Source: Myxococcus landrumus
Lineage (GTDB): Bacteria; Myxococcota; Myxococcia; Myxococcales; Myxococcaceae
Length of the DNA stretch: 64,000 bases
Reading direction: 5' to 3'
Assembly (NCBI RefSeq): GCF_017301635.1
Contig: NZ_CP071091.1
Span: 6,770,001 to 6,834,000 of the forward strand
Shown here: piece by piece, positions 44,798 through 52,249 of the stretch
Layout of the letters: each line of letters begins with the position of its first letter
Position numbering within the stretch: position 1 is the stretch's first letter
Translations under genes and position numbers: made by a program
The notes under the pieces: model-generated
The model's input: only the letters and a program-made list of their open reading frames with translations
Told to the model about the DNA's origin: nothing
Database searches by the model: none

Positions 44798-46756
44798 TTA
44801 CGGCAGCACCGTCACGGTGTCTCCCTCGAGCCGCACCGGGAAGCCCACCGTGTTGGGGTGGACTGTCCCCTCGTCGACGATGTCCCGCGTGTCCACGCTG
44901 ACCTGGAAGGTGTAGTTGCCGTCCGGCAGGTCCGTGATGTCCACCCACTGGCAGGGAACATCGAGTGTGTAGATGTCCGCCCAGCCCGGGGAGATGCCCA
45001 TGGATTCAAAGACCTGGCCTCGCGGCGCCCCGTCCGTGCAGAAACTCTGGAGGTCTATCAAGAAGAAGCCTTGCTTGCGCCCCGACAGCACCGTCTTCCC
45101 GCTGGCGTCGCGCAGCTCATAGGCCGCGAAGTTCGTGAGGTGGTAGTGGCCATGGCACTCGTCCAGGACGTACAGGTCCGGGTTCTCCTCGATGGGCGGG
45201 AGGGCGGCGGCCTTGGTGCCCAGATTCTGGATGGAGGTGCTGAAGCGCAGGAGCTTGCGGCGCCCCGCGGCCCCCACGCACTGCTCCTGCACCTCGCACG
45301 ACTTCTCCTCGAAGCTCCTCCACACCACGTGCGCCGTGCGCTTGAGCACGTCCTCATCCACCGTCAGGTCCGGCTTGCCGTTCACCGGGTCCAACGCGAG
45401 GCCACAGGCCTTGGGTGCCGGAAGGTGAGGAGGCTCGCCCCGCGCCTCGGGCACCTTCCCTCCCGAGTAGATGGCCACCTCCCCCACCGGTGCGTCGAGG
45501 ATGTCTCCCAGCGAGGTGTTCGCCACGACGAGGTCATCGAAGCCATCTCCATCCAGGTCTCCGGGCGCCACCACGGAGTAGCGCCGATACACCTCGTAGC
45601 CGTTGGGGATGGCGTTCCCCTCGGGCCAGGACCAGACAGGCCTCAAATCCTGGGAGAGGCCTGCCCCCGGCGAGAAGAAGTAGAGCCTTCCCGCGGCGCC
45701 GACGACGAAGTCCTGACGGTGACCATCTCCATCCACATCCCCCAGGGATGTGATGCCCAGACCCACGAAGGGAAAGGCGGCATCGCCCAGGGTGGACCAG
45801 ATGGGGGTCGCGGAGGGCGTCCCATCCGCCTGGGAGAGGTGGAGCTGGAGCGAGCCATTGCTGGCGCGCACGAAGACCTCGCGGTGTCCATCCTCGTTCA
45901 GGTCCGACAGGAAGGAGTTCGCGAGCGCCAGGGGCTCCATGCGCCAGGGGCTGGCGGAGATGGGGCCGTCACAGGCAAAGGCTGCCCCGGCCTTGCAGCC
46001 CAGGAAGTACGCCCGCTGCTCATCCTCCAAGCTGAGGAGCACGTCCCCCGCGCCATCCCCGTTCAGGTCTCCCGCGGACATGGCGGAGTGGTAGCCCGGG
46101 CGAGTGAGAACCAGGGTGAAGAGCCCCTCCGCCGCGCCAGGCGTGGCCAGGAAGAAGTGCTGTGCGTTGGTGCGGGAGACCACGAGGTCATCGAATCCGT
46201 CCCCGTTCAGGTCGATGAGCAGGGTGTCGTCGCTTCGGAACTGGAACCGGTCCTTCCCCGGCACCCGGTAGGAGGGCTGGGCCAACATCGCCTCCAGGTT
46301 CTCCTGCCCCAGGAAGACAGAGACGCCAAAGCGGGAGCGCACGAGCAGGTCCGCGTAGCGGTCTCCATTCACGTCCCCCGCCTCGACCGCCAGCTCACTC
46401 CCGGAGACCCAAGGGCTCGTGCTCTCCCACGACATCACCGAGGAGATTTCCTGCGTGGAGAAGAAGGACTCCTGACCCACGAAGAGGGACACCCGGCCCG
46501 GATGGTCCGTGATGGTCATCAGCCGCTGGCAAGGCTCCGTGCCCACCGCCAGATCCTCGCGGCCATCTCCATTGAAGTCCGCGAGCGCCACGGAAGTGCC
46601 AAAGCACTCGTTGGTCCGGCTCGGGTCCACCTTCACCTGCCACAGCGGTGTCTGGGAGAGCAGGGGCCCGGGTTTCGGCGGCGGCACATCCTCCTTGCAC
46701 CCACTGCCCACCCACACAGCCCCAATGACAGCCAAAGGCATCCACCACGAACGCAT
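44798..46756 (-). CDS. FG-GAP propeller lipoprotein with lysyl-oxidase domain
   Basis: 652 aa from ATG 46756 (GAGGAGG five bases upstream), lipoprotein signal ending VGSGC. Residues ~40-430 contain FG-GAP/VCBS repeats with calcium loops: DFNGDGREDL, DVNGDRYADL, DLNGDGFDDL, DLNGDGAGDV, DVDGDGHRQD, DLDGDGFDDL. The C-terminal ~200 residues match the lysyl-oxidase family: FSTSIQNLG, then the copper site ECHGHYHLTNFAAYEL (HxHxH as in animal LOX), followed by SGRKQGFFLIDLQSFC, whose Lys could form the quinone cofactor with a Tyr. LOX enzymes oxidise protein lysines to allysine for crosslinking. Acting on surface or matrix proteins is inference. Confidence 0.85.
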   Translation of the reverse strand: MRSWWMPLAVIGAVWVGSGCKEDVPPPKPGPLLSQTPLWQVKVDPSRTNECFGTSVALADFNGDGREDLAVGTEPCQRLMTITDHPGRVSLFVGQESFFSTQEISSVMSWESTSPWVSGSELAVEAGDVNGDRYADLLVRSRFGVSVFLGQENLEAMLAQPSYRVPGKDRFQFRSDDTLLIDLNGDGFDDLVVSRTNAQHFFLATPGAAEGLFTLVLTRPGYHSAMSAGDLNGDGAGDVLLSLEDEQRAYFLGCKAGAAFACDGPISASPWRMEPLALANSFLSDLNEDGHREVFVRASNGSLQLHLSQADGTPSATPIWSTLGDAAFPFVGLGITSLGDVDGDGHRQDFVVGAAGRLYFFSPGAGLSQDLRPVWSWPEGNAIPNGYEVYRRYSVVAPGDLDGDGFDDLVVANTSLGDILDAPVGEVAIYSGGKVPEARGEPPHLPAPKACGLALDPVNGKPDLTVDEDVLKRTAHVVWRSFEEKSCEVQEQCVGAAGRRKLLRFSTSIQNLGTKAAALPPIEENPDLYVLDECHGHYHLTNFAAYELRDASGKTVLSGRKQGFFLIDLQSFCTDGAPRGQVFESMGISPGWADIYTLDVPCQWVDITDLPDGNYTFQVSVDTRDIVDEGTVHPNTVGFPVRLEGDTVTVLP

Positions 46757-46995
46757 GTCGGCCTCCTCGAAGCGCACACCACCTGGGAACGGAGCCCTTC
46801 AACCTATTCCCTGGCATGAACAGACCCGCCCGGCGCTTGTCCCGTGAGGGGCATCGGGCGCTTGCCTTTCCATTGCCAGACACTCCCTTCCAAACCGGAT
46901 TGACGCCGCCAGCTCCAGCGCCGGCTGTTGGCCGACCAACCTGTCGTGAGCGAGCGCTGGCGCATCCCGGCGGAGGTCCCCAAGCTCGCGTGGAC

Positions 46996-48702
46996 ATGGC
47001 ATCGCCCGCCGCGTTCCCCACGTTCACCCGCGCGCAGAAGGTCTTCACGATGCTGGGGGCCCTGCTGGGCCTGCTGCTCGCGGCGCTGGACCAGACGATT
47101 GTCGCCACCGCGGGGCCCTCCATCCAGGCGGACCTGGGCATCCCCGCGTCGCTCTATCCGTGGCTGACCACCTCGTACCTCGTCGCCTCGACGATGATGG
47201 TGCCCGTCTGGGGGAAGCTCTCGGACCTGCTGGGCCGCCGCGCGGTGCTGGGTGCGGGCATCACCGTCTTCCTCCTCGGCAGCTTCCTGTGTGGCGTGTC
47301 GCGCTCGACCGTCACGCTCATCCTCTTCCGCGCGGTGCAGGGCCTGGGCAGCGCGGCCCTGTTCACCGGCGCGCTGGCCGTGGTGGCCGACCTCTTCCCG
47401 CCTCGCGAGCGCGGCAAGTATCAGGGCCTCTTCGGCGCGATGTTCGGCCTGTCGAGCGTCGTCGGCCCGCTGGCCGGAGGCTTCATCACGGACCGGCTCG
47501 GCTGGCACTGGGTCTTCTTCATCAACCTGCCCGTGGGCGCGGTGGCGCTCGCCCTCGTCCTGCTCCGCATGCCCCGGCTGCGGCCGGAGGGTGTGACGCG
47601 CGGCAAGCTCGACCTCGCGGGCGCGGTGACGCTGGCGCTCGCCGTGGTGCCGCTGCTCCTCGCGCTGAGCCTGGGACATGCCCGCGAGCAGGAGACGCAA
47701 GGTATCGGCTGGGCGTGGGGCTCCTGGCCCCTCCTGGGGCTGTTCGCCCTCGCGGCGGTGGGCATCGCGGCCTTCATCCGCGTCGAGACTCGCGCCCACG
47801 AGCCCCTGCTGGACCTGCGCCTGTTCAAGCAGAAGACCTTCAGCCTGGGCAACGCGGCGGTGTTCGTCGTCGGCGCCGTGTTCCTCTCCGGCGTCGTCTT
47901 CCTGCCGCTGTTCATGGTGAACGTCGTGGGCCTGTCCGCCACGCACTCGGGCCTGACGCTGACGCCGCTCACCCTGGGCGTCGTCGCCGGCAACGTCGTC
48001 AGCGGGCAGTTGGTGTCCCGCCTGGGGCGCTACAAGGAATTGATGCTGGGCTCGCTGCTGCTCCTCGCCGTGGGCTTCGCGGTGATGGGCTTCACGCTGA
48101 CGCCCCAGTCCACCCAGGCGGAAGTCACGGTGAAGATGGTCCTCGTGGGCCTGGGCCTGGGCCCGTCGATTCCGCTCTACACCGTGGCCATCCAGAACGC
48201 GGTGTCTCCGCGGCAGATTGGCGTGGCCACGTCCGCGGCGACGTTCTTCCGCCAGCTCGGCATGACGTTGGGCGTGGCCTTGATGGGCGCCGTGTTCGCG
48301 ACCACGCTGTCCCACGAGATGAAGACCCGCGTGGCCCAGGCCACCGTGGGACTCCCCGCTCCCCTCCGCGCCGAGCTGCTGTCCGCCACCTCCGGCTCAC
48401 ACGGAGAAGGCGGCCCGTCACACACGGCCTTCGAGCCCGAGGCCGTCAAGGCACGCCTGCGCACGGAGCTGGAAGGCACGCGGCCTCGCGAGGACGTGGA
48501 CCAGGCGCTCGCCGCCGTGGACCGCGCGGACCAGGCGCTGAAGCAGGCCTACACCACCGCGGTGAAGGCCGTGTACCGCTGCGCCATCCTCGTCGCGCTG
48601 CTCGCGTTCCTCGTCACGCTGCGCCTGCCCGAGCAGCCGCTGCAACGCACCCGGCCTCAGGCGGCGGCGGTGCGCGCGGAGGACTCCGACCCCAGCGTGT
48701 AG
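46996..48702 (+). CDS. DHA2-type MFS multidrug exporter
   Basis: About 568 aa with 14 predicted transmembrane helices. Motifs: LDQTIVATAGPSIQADLG (motif D1, helix 1), GKLSDLLGRRAVLGAG (motif A), RAVQGLGSAALFTGA (motif B) and GPLAGGFITDRLGWHWVFFIN (motif C), which together define a proton-driven EmrB/QacA-like drug exporter. A periplasmic or cytoplasmic loop of ~80 residues precedes the last helix. The ATG at 46996 is used; an in-frame GTG two codons upstream is closer to the GGAGG at 46972. The 3' end overlaps the convergent cyclase gene by 46 bases. The 46757-46995 interval is the divergent promoter region shared with the LOX gene. Confidence 0.92.
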   Translation: MASPAAFPTFTRAQKVFTMLGALLGLLLAALDQTIVATAGPSIQADLGIPASLYPWLTTSYLVASTMMVPVWGKLSDLLGRRAVLGAGITVFLLGSFLCGVSRSTVTLILFRAVQGLGSAALFTGALAVVADLFPPRERGKYQGLFGAMFGLSSVVGPLAGGFITDRLGWHWVFFINLPVGAVALALVLLRMPRLRPEGVTRGKLDLAGAVTLALAVVPLLLALSLGHAREQETQGIGWAWGSWPLLGLFALAAVGIAAFIRVETRAHEPLLDLRLFKQKTFSLGNAAVFVVGAVFLSGVVFLPLFMVNVVGLSATHSGLTLTPLTLGVVAGNVVSGQLVSRLGRYKELMLGSLLLLAVGFAVMGFTLTPQSTQAEVTVKMVLVGLGLGPSIPLYTVAIQNAVSPRQIGVATSAATFFRQLGMTLGVALMGAVFATTLSHEMKTRVAQATVGLPAPLRAELLSATSGSHGEGGPSHTAFEPEAVKARLRTELEGTRPREDVDQALAAVDRADQALKQAYTTAVKAVYRCAILVALLAFLVTLRLPEQPLQRTRPQAAAVRAEDSDPSV

Positions 48703-49889
48703 ATGCGCATGGGGTGCGGCACCCCCTTGAGGGGATGGCGCCCCAGGTCCTTCACGCCGCCCCGGTAGTGGGAGACGAAGGACTCGGACAGCAGCACGGG
48801 CTCGTTGAGGCCCGCGCACAGGCCCGCGATGCGGCTGGCCAGGTTCACGGCCGGACCAATCACGGTGAAGTCGAGCCGGTCCGAGGCGCCGATGTTCCCG
48901 TACATGACATCACCCACGTGCAGCGACGCGCCGAACTCGTAGGGCGTGAGGCCCTGCTCACGGCGCGAGGCATTGTCGCGCGCGGTGGCGGCCACGGCCT
49001 CGCGGATGGTGCGCGCGGCGGCGATGCACCGCTCCTCCACGGGCGACGCCTCGTCGATGCGGAAGATGGCGAGCACCGCGTCGCCCATGAACTTGAGCAC
49101 CTCCGCGCCGTGCGCATGGAACGCGCTGACCATCGTCTCGAAGTAGGCGTTGAGCAATTCCAGCAGCGCGTCGCGAGGCAGCGCGTCCGACAGCGCGGTG
49201 AAGCTGCGCAAGTCACTCAGGCAGATGACGGCGGAGGTCGTCTCTCCGTCCCCTCGGCGAATCTGCCCCTGGAGGATGCGCCGGCCCGTGTCCCGGCCCA
49301 GGTACGTGTCGAGCAGCACGCCCGTCATGTCCTTGCGCGCGATGACCTCCAGCACGAGCTCCAGCAGCGGATGCAGCTCATGCAGCAACGCGCGCTGCAC
49401 GTCGGTGAAGCCCCCGGGCTCGGAGGTGGACCAGGAGACGGCGTGGCGCGAGCCGTCGCTGAAGCACACGGGCAACGCCAGATACTCGGTGAGCCCCTCT
49501 TCGCGCAGCCCCTGGAACATCGGGTAGTCGTCCGAGGCGAGCGGCAGCTCCAGCCGGCGATGGATGACGGGCACCCCCTCGCGCAGCGCCTTGAAGGGGC
49601 TCTGCGAGAAGGCGGGCAGGTGCTGGAGCCCGTGAGGATGCACCTCGGTGGAGGCGGCGGGTTGGCCCGCGCGCCAGCGGAAGCTCCGGGCGTGCAGGAG
49701 CGGGTGCAGGGTGAACAGGGAGATGGAGGCGCGCGCGAGGGGGACACCCCACGCGGTCAATCGCTCACACACCCCTTCCAGCAAGGGAGCGGGGCTCGGC
49801 AGGAGCCTCGCGTCCGACACGAGCCAGCCCACCGCGTCTTGGGCGGAGGTGTCGCGGAGACTCCGAGGGTTTCGAGCATTCACAGTCAC
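48657..49889 (-). CDS. Class III adenylate/guanylate cyclase
   Basis: About 410 aa. The C-terminal ~190 residues are a class III cyclase domain: metal Asp D226 in CLSDLRSFT, second metal Asp D270 in KFMGDAVLAIF, HVGDVMYGNIG, and RLDFTVIGPAVNLASRI containing the transition-state Asn (N of AVN) and Arg. The purine-selecting region reads IGPAVN rather than the usual IGDAVN, as in some bacterial relatives, so ATP over GTP is likely but not certain. The N-terminal ~200 residues look like a GAF-like sensor domain. Soluble; no TM. The start is uncertain between GTGs at 49889 and 49883, or further upstream (49946). Confidence 0.88.
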   Translation of the reverse strand: MTVNARNPRSLRDTSAQDAVGWLVSDARLLPSPAPLLEGVCERLTAWGVPLARASISLFTLHPLLHARSFRWRAGQPAASTEVHPHGLQHLPAFSQSPFKALREGVPVIHRRLELPLASDDYPMFQGLREEGLTEYLALPVCFSDGSRHAVSWSTSEPGGFTDVQRALLHELHPLLELVLEVIARKDMTGVLLDTYLGRDTGRRILQGQIRRGDGETTSAVICLSDLRSFTALSDALPRDALLELLNAYFETMVSAFHAHGAEVLKFMGDAVLAIFRIDEASPVEERCIAAARTIREAVAATARDNASRREQGLTPYEFGASLHVGDVMYGNIGASDRLDFTVIGPAVNLASRIAGLCAGLNEPVLLSESFVSHYRGGVKDLGRHPLKGVPHPMRIYTLGSESSARTAAA

Positions 49890-50024
49890 GAGGCGCTCAT
49901 CACTGTCCCCGCCGGGCCGTGGCCGGGACGCGCGCCACGCAACCATGGACCTCCCGGAGCGTCAACGACGAGCACACGCGACGAGCCAGGCAGGCCCCTG
50001 ACCCGTCGTGTGGCCTTCCGCGAT

Positions 50025-51500
50025 TCAGTGCCCCGTCGCGGCCTTCGGCGGCGCGGCCACGGGCATCGCGGCGGGAGCCTCCGGACGGGCCAGCGTGTCA
50101 GGCGACTCGGCCATCGCGTACGTCACCCACGCCGTGGCGGCGGTGCTGCGCGCCAGGTCCTGTGGGTCCACCTTGTCCAACGTATCCGCGTGTGTGTGGT
50201 GCACGTCGAAGTAGCGGCTGGCGTCCACCTCCACGCCGAAGAAGGGGACCCGCGCCGGCATCAGGGGGCTGATGTCCGCCCCACCCGCCTCGCGCGAGGA
50301 GAACGCCGCCGCGCCCAGCGCCACCAGCGGCGACATCCACGGCTGGAGCAGCGCCTGGCCACCCGCGCCCGCGCGCAGGCTCACGCCCACCGGACGCCCA
50401 CCGCCCGAGTCCATCTCCATGGCCGCCACATGCCGCGGAATCTCCGCCGCGTGCGCCTCCGCGTAGGCCCGTCCACCGGCGAGCCCGTTCTCCTCGTTCA
50501 TGTAGAGCACCACGCGCACCGTGCGCCGAGGCGCCTGCGGCAGCTTCGCGATGAGGCGCGCGGCCTCCATCACCATCACCACGCCCGCGCCGTCGTCATG
50601 CGCGCCGGTGCCCACGTCCCACGAGTCCAGGTGCGCGCTGATGAGCACGATTTCCTGCGGCTTCTCCCGCCCGCGAATCTCCGCGACGACGTTGTGCGAG
50701 TCCGCGTCCGGCAGCTCCGCGCCCCCCAGCACCAGCTTCACGCGCACCTCCCCCTTCGCGAGCAGGCGGTGCAGCAGCTCCGCGTCCTCCGTCGTGACGG
50801 ACGCGGCCGGGATGCGCGGGCCCGCGTCTTCGAAGCGCGTGGACCCCGTGTGCGGCGTGCGCAGGGACGCGGTGGCCAGCGAGCGCACCAGCGCCCCCGC
50901 CGCGCCCGCCTTCGCCGCCACCGCGGGGCCTCGGCCTCGCAGACCCGCGAAGCGGCCGTAGTCGGCGGGCACCGACATGGTGTGGTTGAAGAAGACAATC
51001 TTTCCCTTCACCGACTCACCCAGCGCCGCCAACTGCTCCAGCGACGTCACCTCCACCACCTCCGCGGTGAGCCCCTCCGGCGCGGTGGGAGGACTGCCCC
51101 CCAGCGCCAGCAGGTGCAGCGGATGGCCTCGCGTGAGCGGGGACGCGAGCACCTCGCCGCGCTCCTCGCCCCGGACCCAGCGCGGCACCTTGACGGGCTC
51201 CGTCCACGCCTTCACCCCATCCGCCTTGAAGCTTCGCAGCGCCCACTGCACCGCCGCCGCGGCGCCCTCGGAGCCAGACAGGCGCGGGCCAATCCCATCC
51301 GTCAGCTCCGCCAGCCGCGCATAGGCACGCCCTTCCGTCAGCGCGGGCCCCACCAGCTTCTCCGCCGTGGCCAGGGGGGGCATGTAAGCCTTCACCGGCG
51401 ACACGGGTGGAGCGGACGCGGGCTTCGCCGCGGCGGGCGAGGCCCCCGACACGAGCTGGAGCGCGAGCGACGACGACACGAGGAGCGAGGAGACAGGCAA
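50025..51500 (-). CDS. Exported M28-family zinc aminopeptidase
   Basis: About 491 aa. A TTG at 51500 with GGAGG 5 bases upstream opens a clear signal peptide (PVSSLLVSSSLALQLVSGA); an upstream ATG (51572) would add 24 non-signal residues. A protease-associated insert (~residues 130-250) precedes the M28 catalytic core. Zinc ligands and catalytic residues are seen in ISAHLDSWDVGTGAHDDGAG (His, Asp, bridging Asp), YMNEENG (Glu-Glu), AMEMDSGG (Asp) and DVHHTHADT (His). It would trim peptides outside the cell, consistent with a predatory, proteolytic lifestyle. Confidence 0.93.
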   Translation of the reverse strand: MPVSSLLVSSSLALQLVSGASPAAAKPASAPPVSPVKAYMPPLATAEKLVGPALTEGRAYARLAELTDGIGPRLSGSEGAAAAVQWALRSFKADGVKAWTEPVKVPRWVRGEERGEVLASPLTRGHPLHLLALGGSPPTAPEGLTAEVVEVTSLEQLAALGESVKGKIVFFNHTMSVPADYGRFAGLRGRGPAVAAKAGAAGALVRSLATASLRTPHTGSTRFEDAGPRIPAASVTTEDAELLHRLLAKGEVRVKLVLGGAELPDADSHNVVAEIRGREKPQEIVLISAHLDSWDVGTGAHDDGAGVVMVMEAARLIAKLPQAPRRTVRVVLYMNEENGLAGGRAYAEAHAAEIPRHVAAMEMDSGGGRPVGVSLRAGAGGQALLQPWMSPLVALGAAAFSSREAGGADISPLMPARVPFFGVEVDASRYFDVHHTHADTLDKVDPQDLARSTAATAWVTYAMAESPDTLARPEAPAAMPVAAPPKAATGH

Positions 51501-51746
51501 AGGGACCTCCGGAAGAGGCGCCCACTCTCCGCCCGACCTGGAGGGCTCGCAAGCCAGATGCACGTGAGACACGGTGCGTCCAAAGCCGCTTGCCTGGAGA
51601 CTTCACGAGGAGGCGGGGAATCCCAGGGGCCACCGCGCGCCGAGAGGGGGAACGCGGCGCGCGGGGCTCAACTGGGACTTCATACGGCGGTATCGCTTTT
51701 GGGGGAGGCGAACACCGCCGCTGCGTCTCACTCTTGAGGAGGAAAC

Positions 51747-51869
51747 GTGGCGGGCATGTTGAAGATCATTCGCAACGCCGTCAAGCGCCGCGCCTCACTC
51801 CGCGTACAAGCGAACACTATTTCCAAGAAGATGGTTCAAATTTACAGCAATACCACTATTTCCGAGTAG
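51747..51869 (+). CDS. 40-aa basic mini-protein with low-GC codons
   Basis: GTG start with an excellent GAGGAGG site at 5-6 bases (a second in-frame ATG follows two codons on). The product reads MAGMLKIIRNAVKRRA, then VQANTISKKMVQIYSNTTISE: an amphipathic basic first half and a polar second half. The gene's 3' part uses many A/T-ending codons (ATT, ACT, AAT, CAA), in strong contrast to its ~70% GC surroundings. It is alone on this strand, 246 bases beyond the start of the divergent M28 peptidase gene. No family recognised. Confidence 0.6.
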   Translation: MAGMLKIIRNAVKRRASLRVQANTISKKMVQIYSNTTISE

Positions 51870-52249
51870 GGAAGTGTAGTCGGCTTCACCGCGAGTCTGC
51901 ATTTGCGCGGGGAATCCTCGGCTTGAGCTGGGATGAGGACAAGCCATTGGAGCCAGGCGCCCAGCGGTGTCGTTTATTTCTGATGTGCTTGTGCTTGTGT
52001 TGCCGGTGCTCGCGCGCGTCCCGGGAATGCGACAGGAATTGAGTGGCGCCGTGAGTGTGGGCTCACCGGCGGGACACGCCTGGGTCTGCCCTCACGCCCC
52101 TGGGTCAATCCATTACGGACATGCATTTTTTCCCGAAATGGTGTCTATGTCACTGAAGACACGTTTGTCCCCGTCATGCACCCAAGGCGTGCGGTCCAGC
52201 CCCCCCTCTGGCCGTGACGTCCCGCGCCGAGGCGCGGCGAAGGAACGCA
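51870..52249. other. Non-coding interval upstream of the hybrid kinase
   Basis: About 380 bp without a supported gene. It includes AT-rich patches (51880-51990 and around 52115-52135) and a small inverted repeat GTGTCT ... AGACAC near 52141-52162. Probably the 3' end of the mini-gene transcript plus the kinase promoter. Confidence 0.4.

Noticed and set aside
47160..51737. A 1,525-codon plus-strand open frame
   Set aside because: It runs out of frame through the DHA2 exporter and antisense to the cyclase and M28 genes, with Arg/Gly/Ala/His-rich nonsense sequence; an effect of very high GC.
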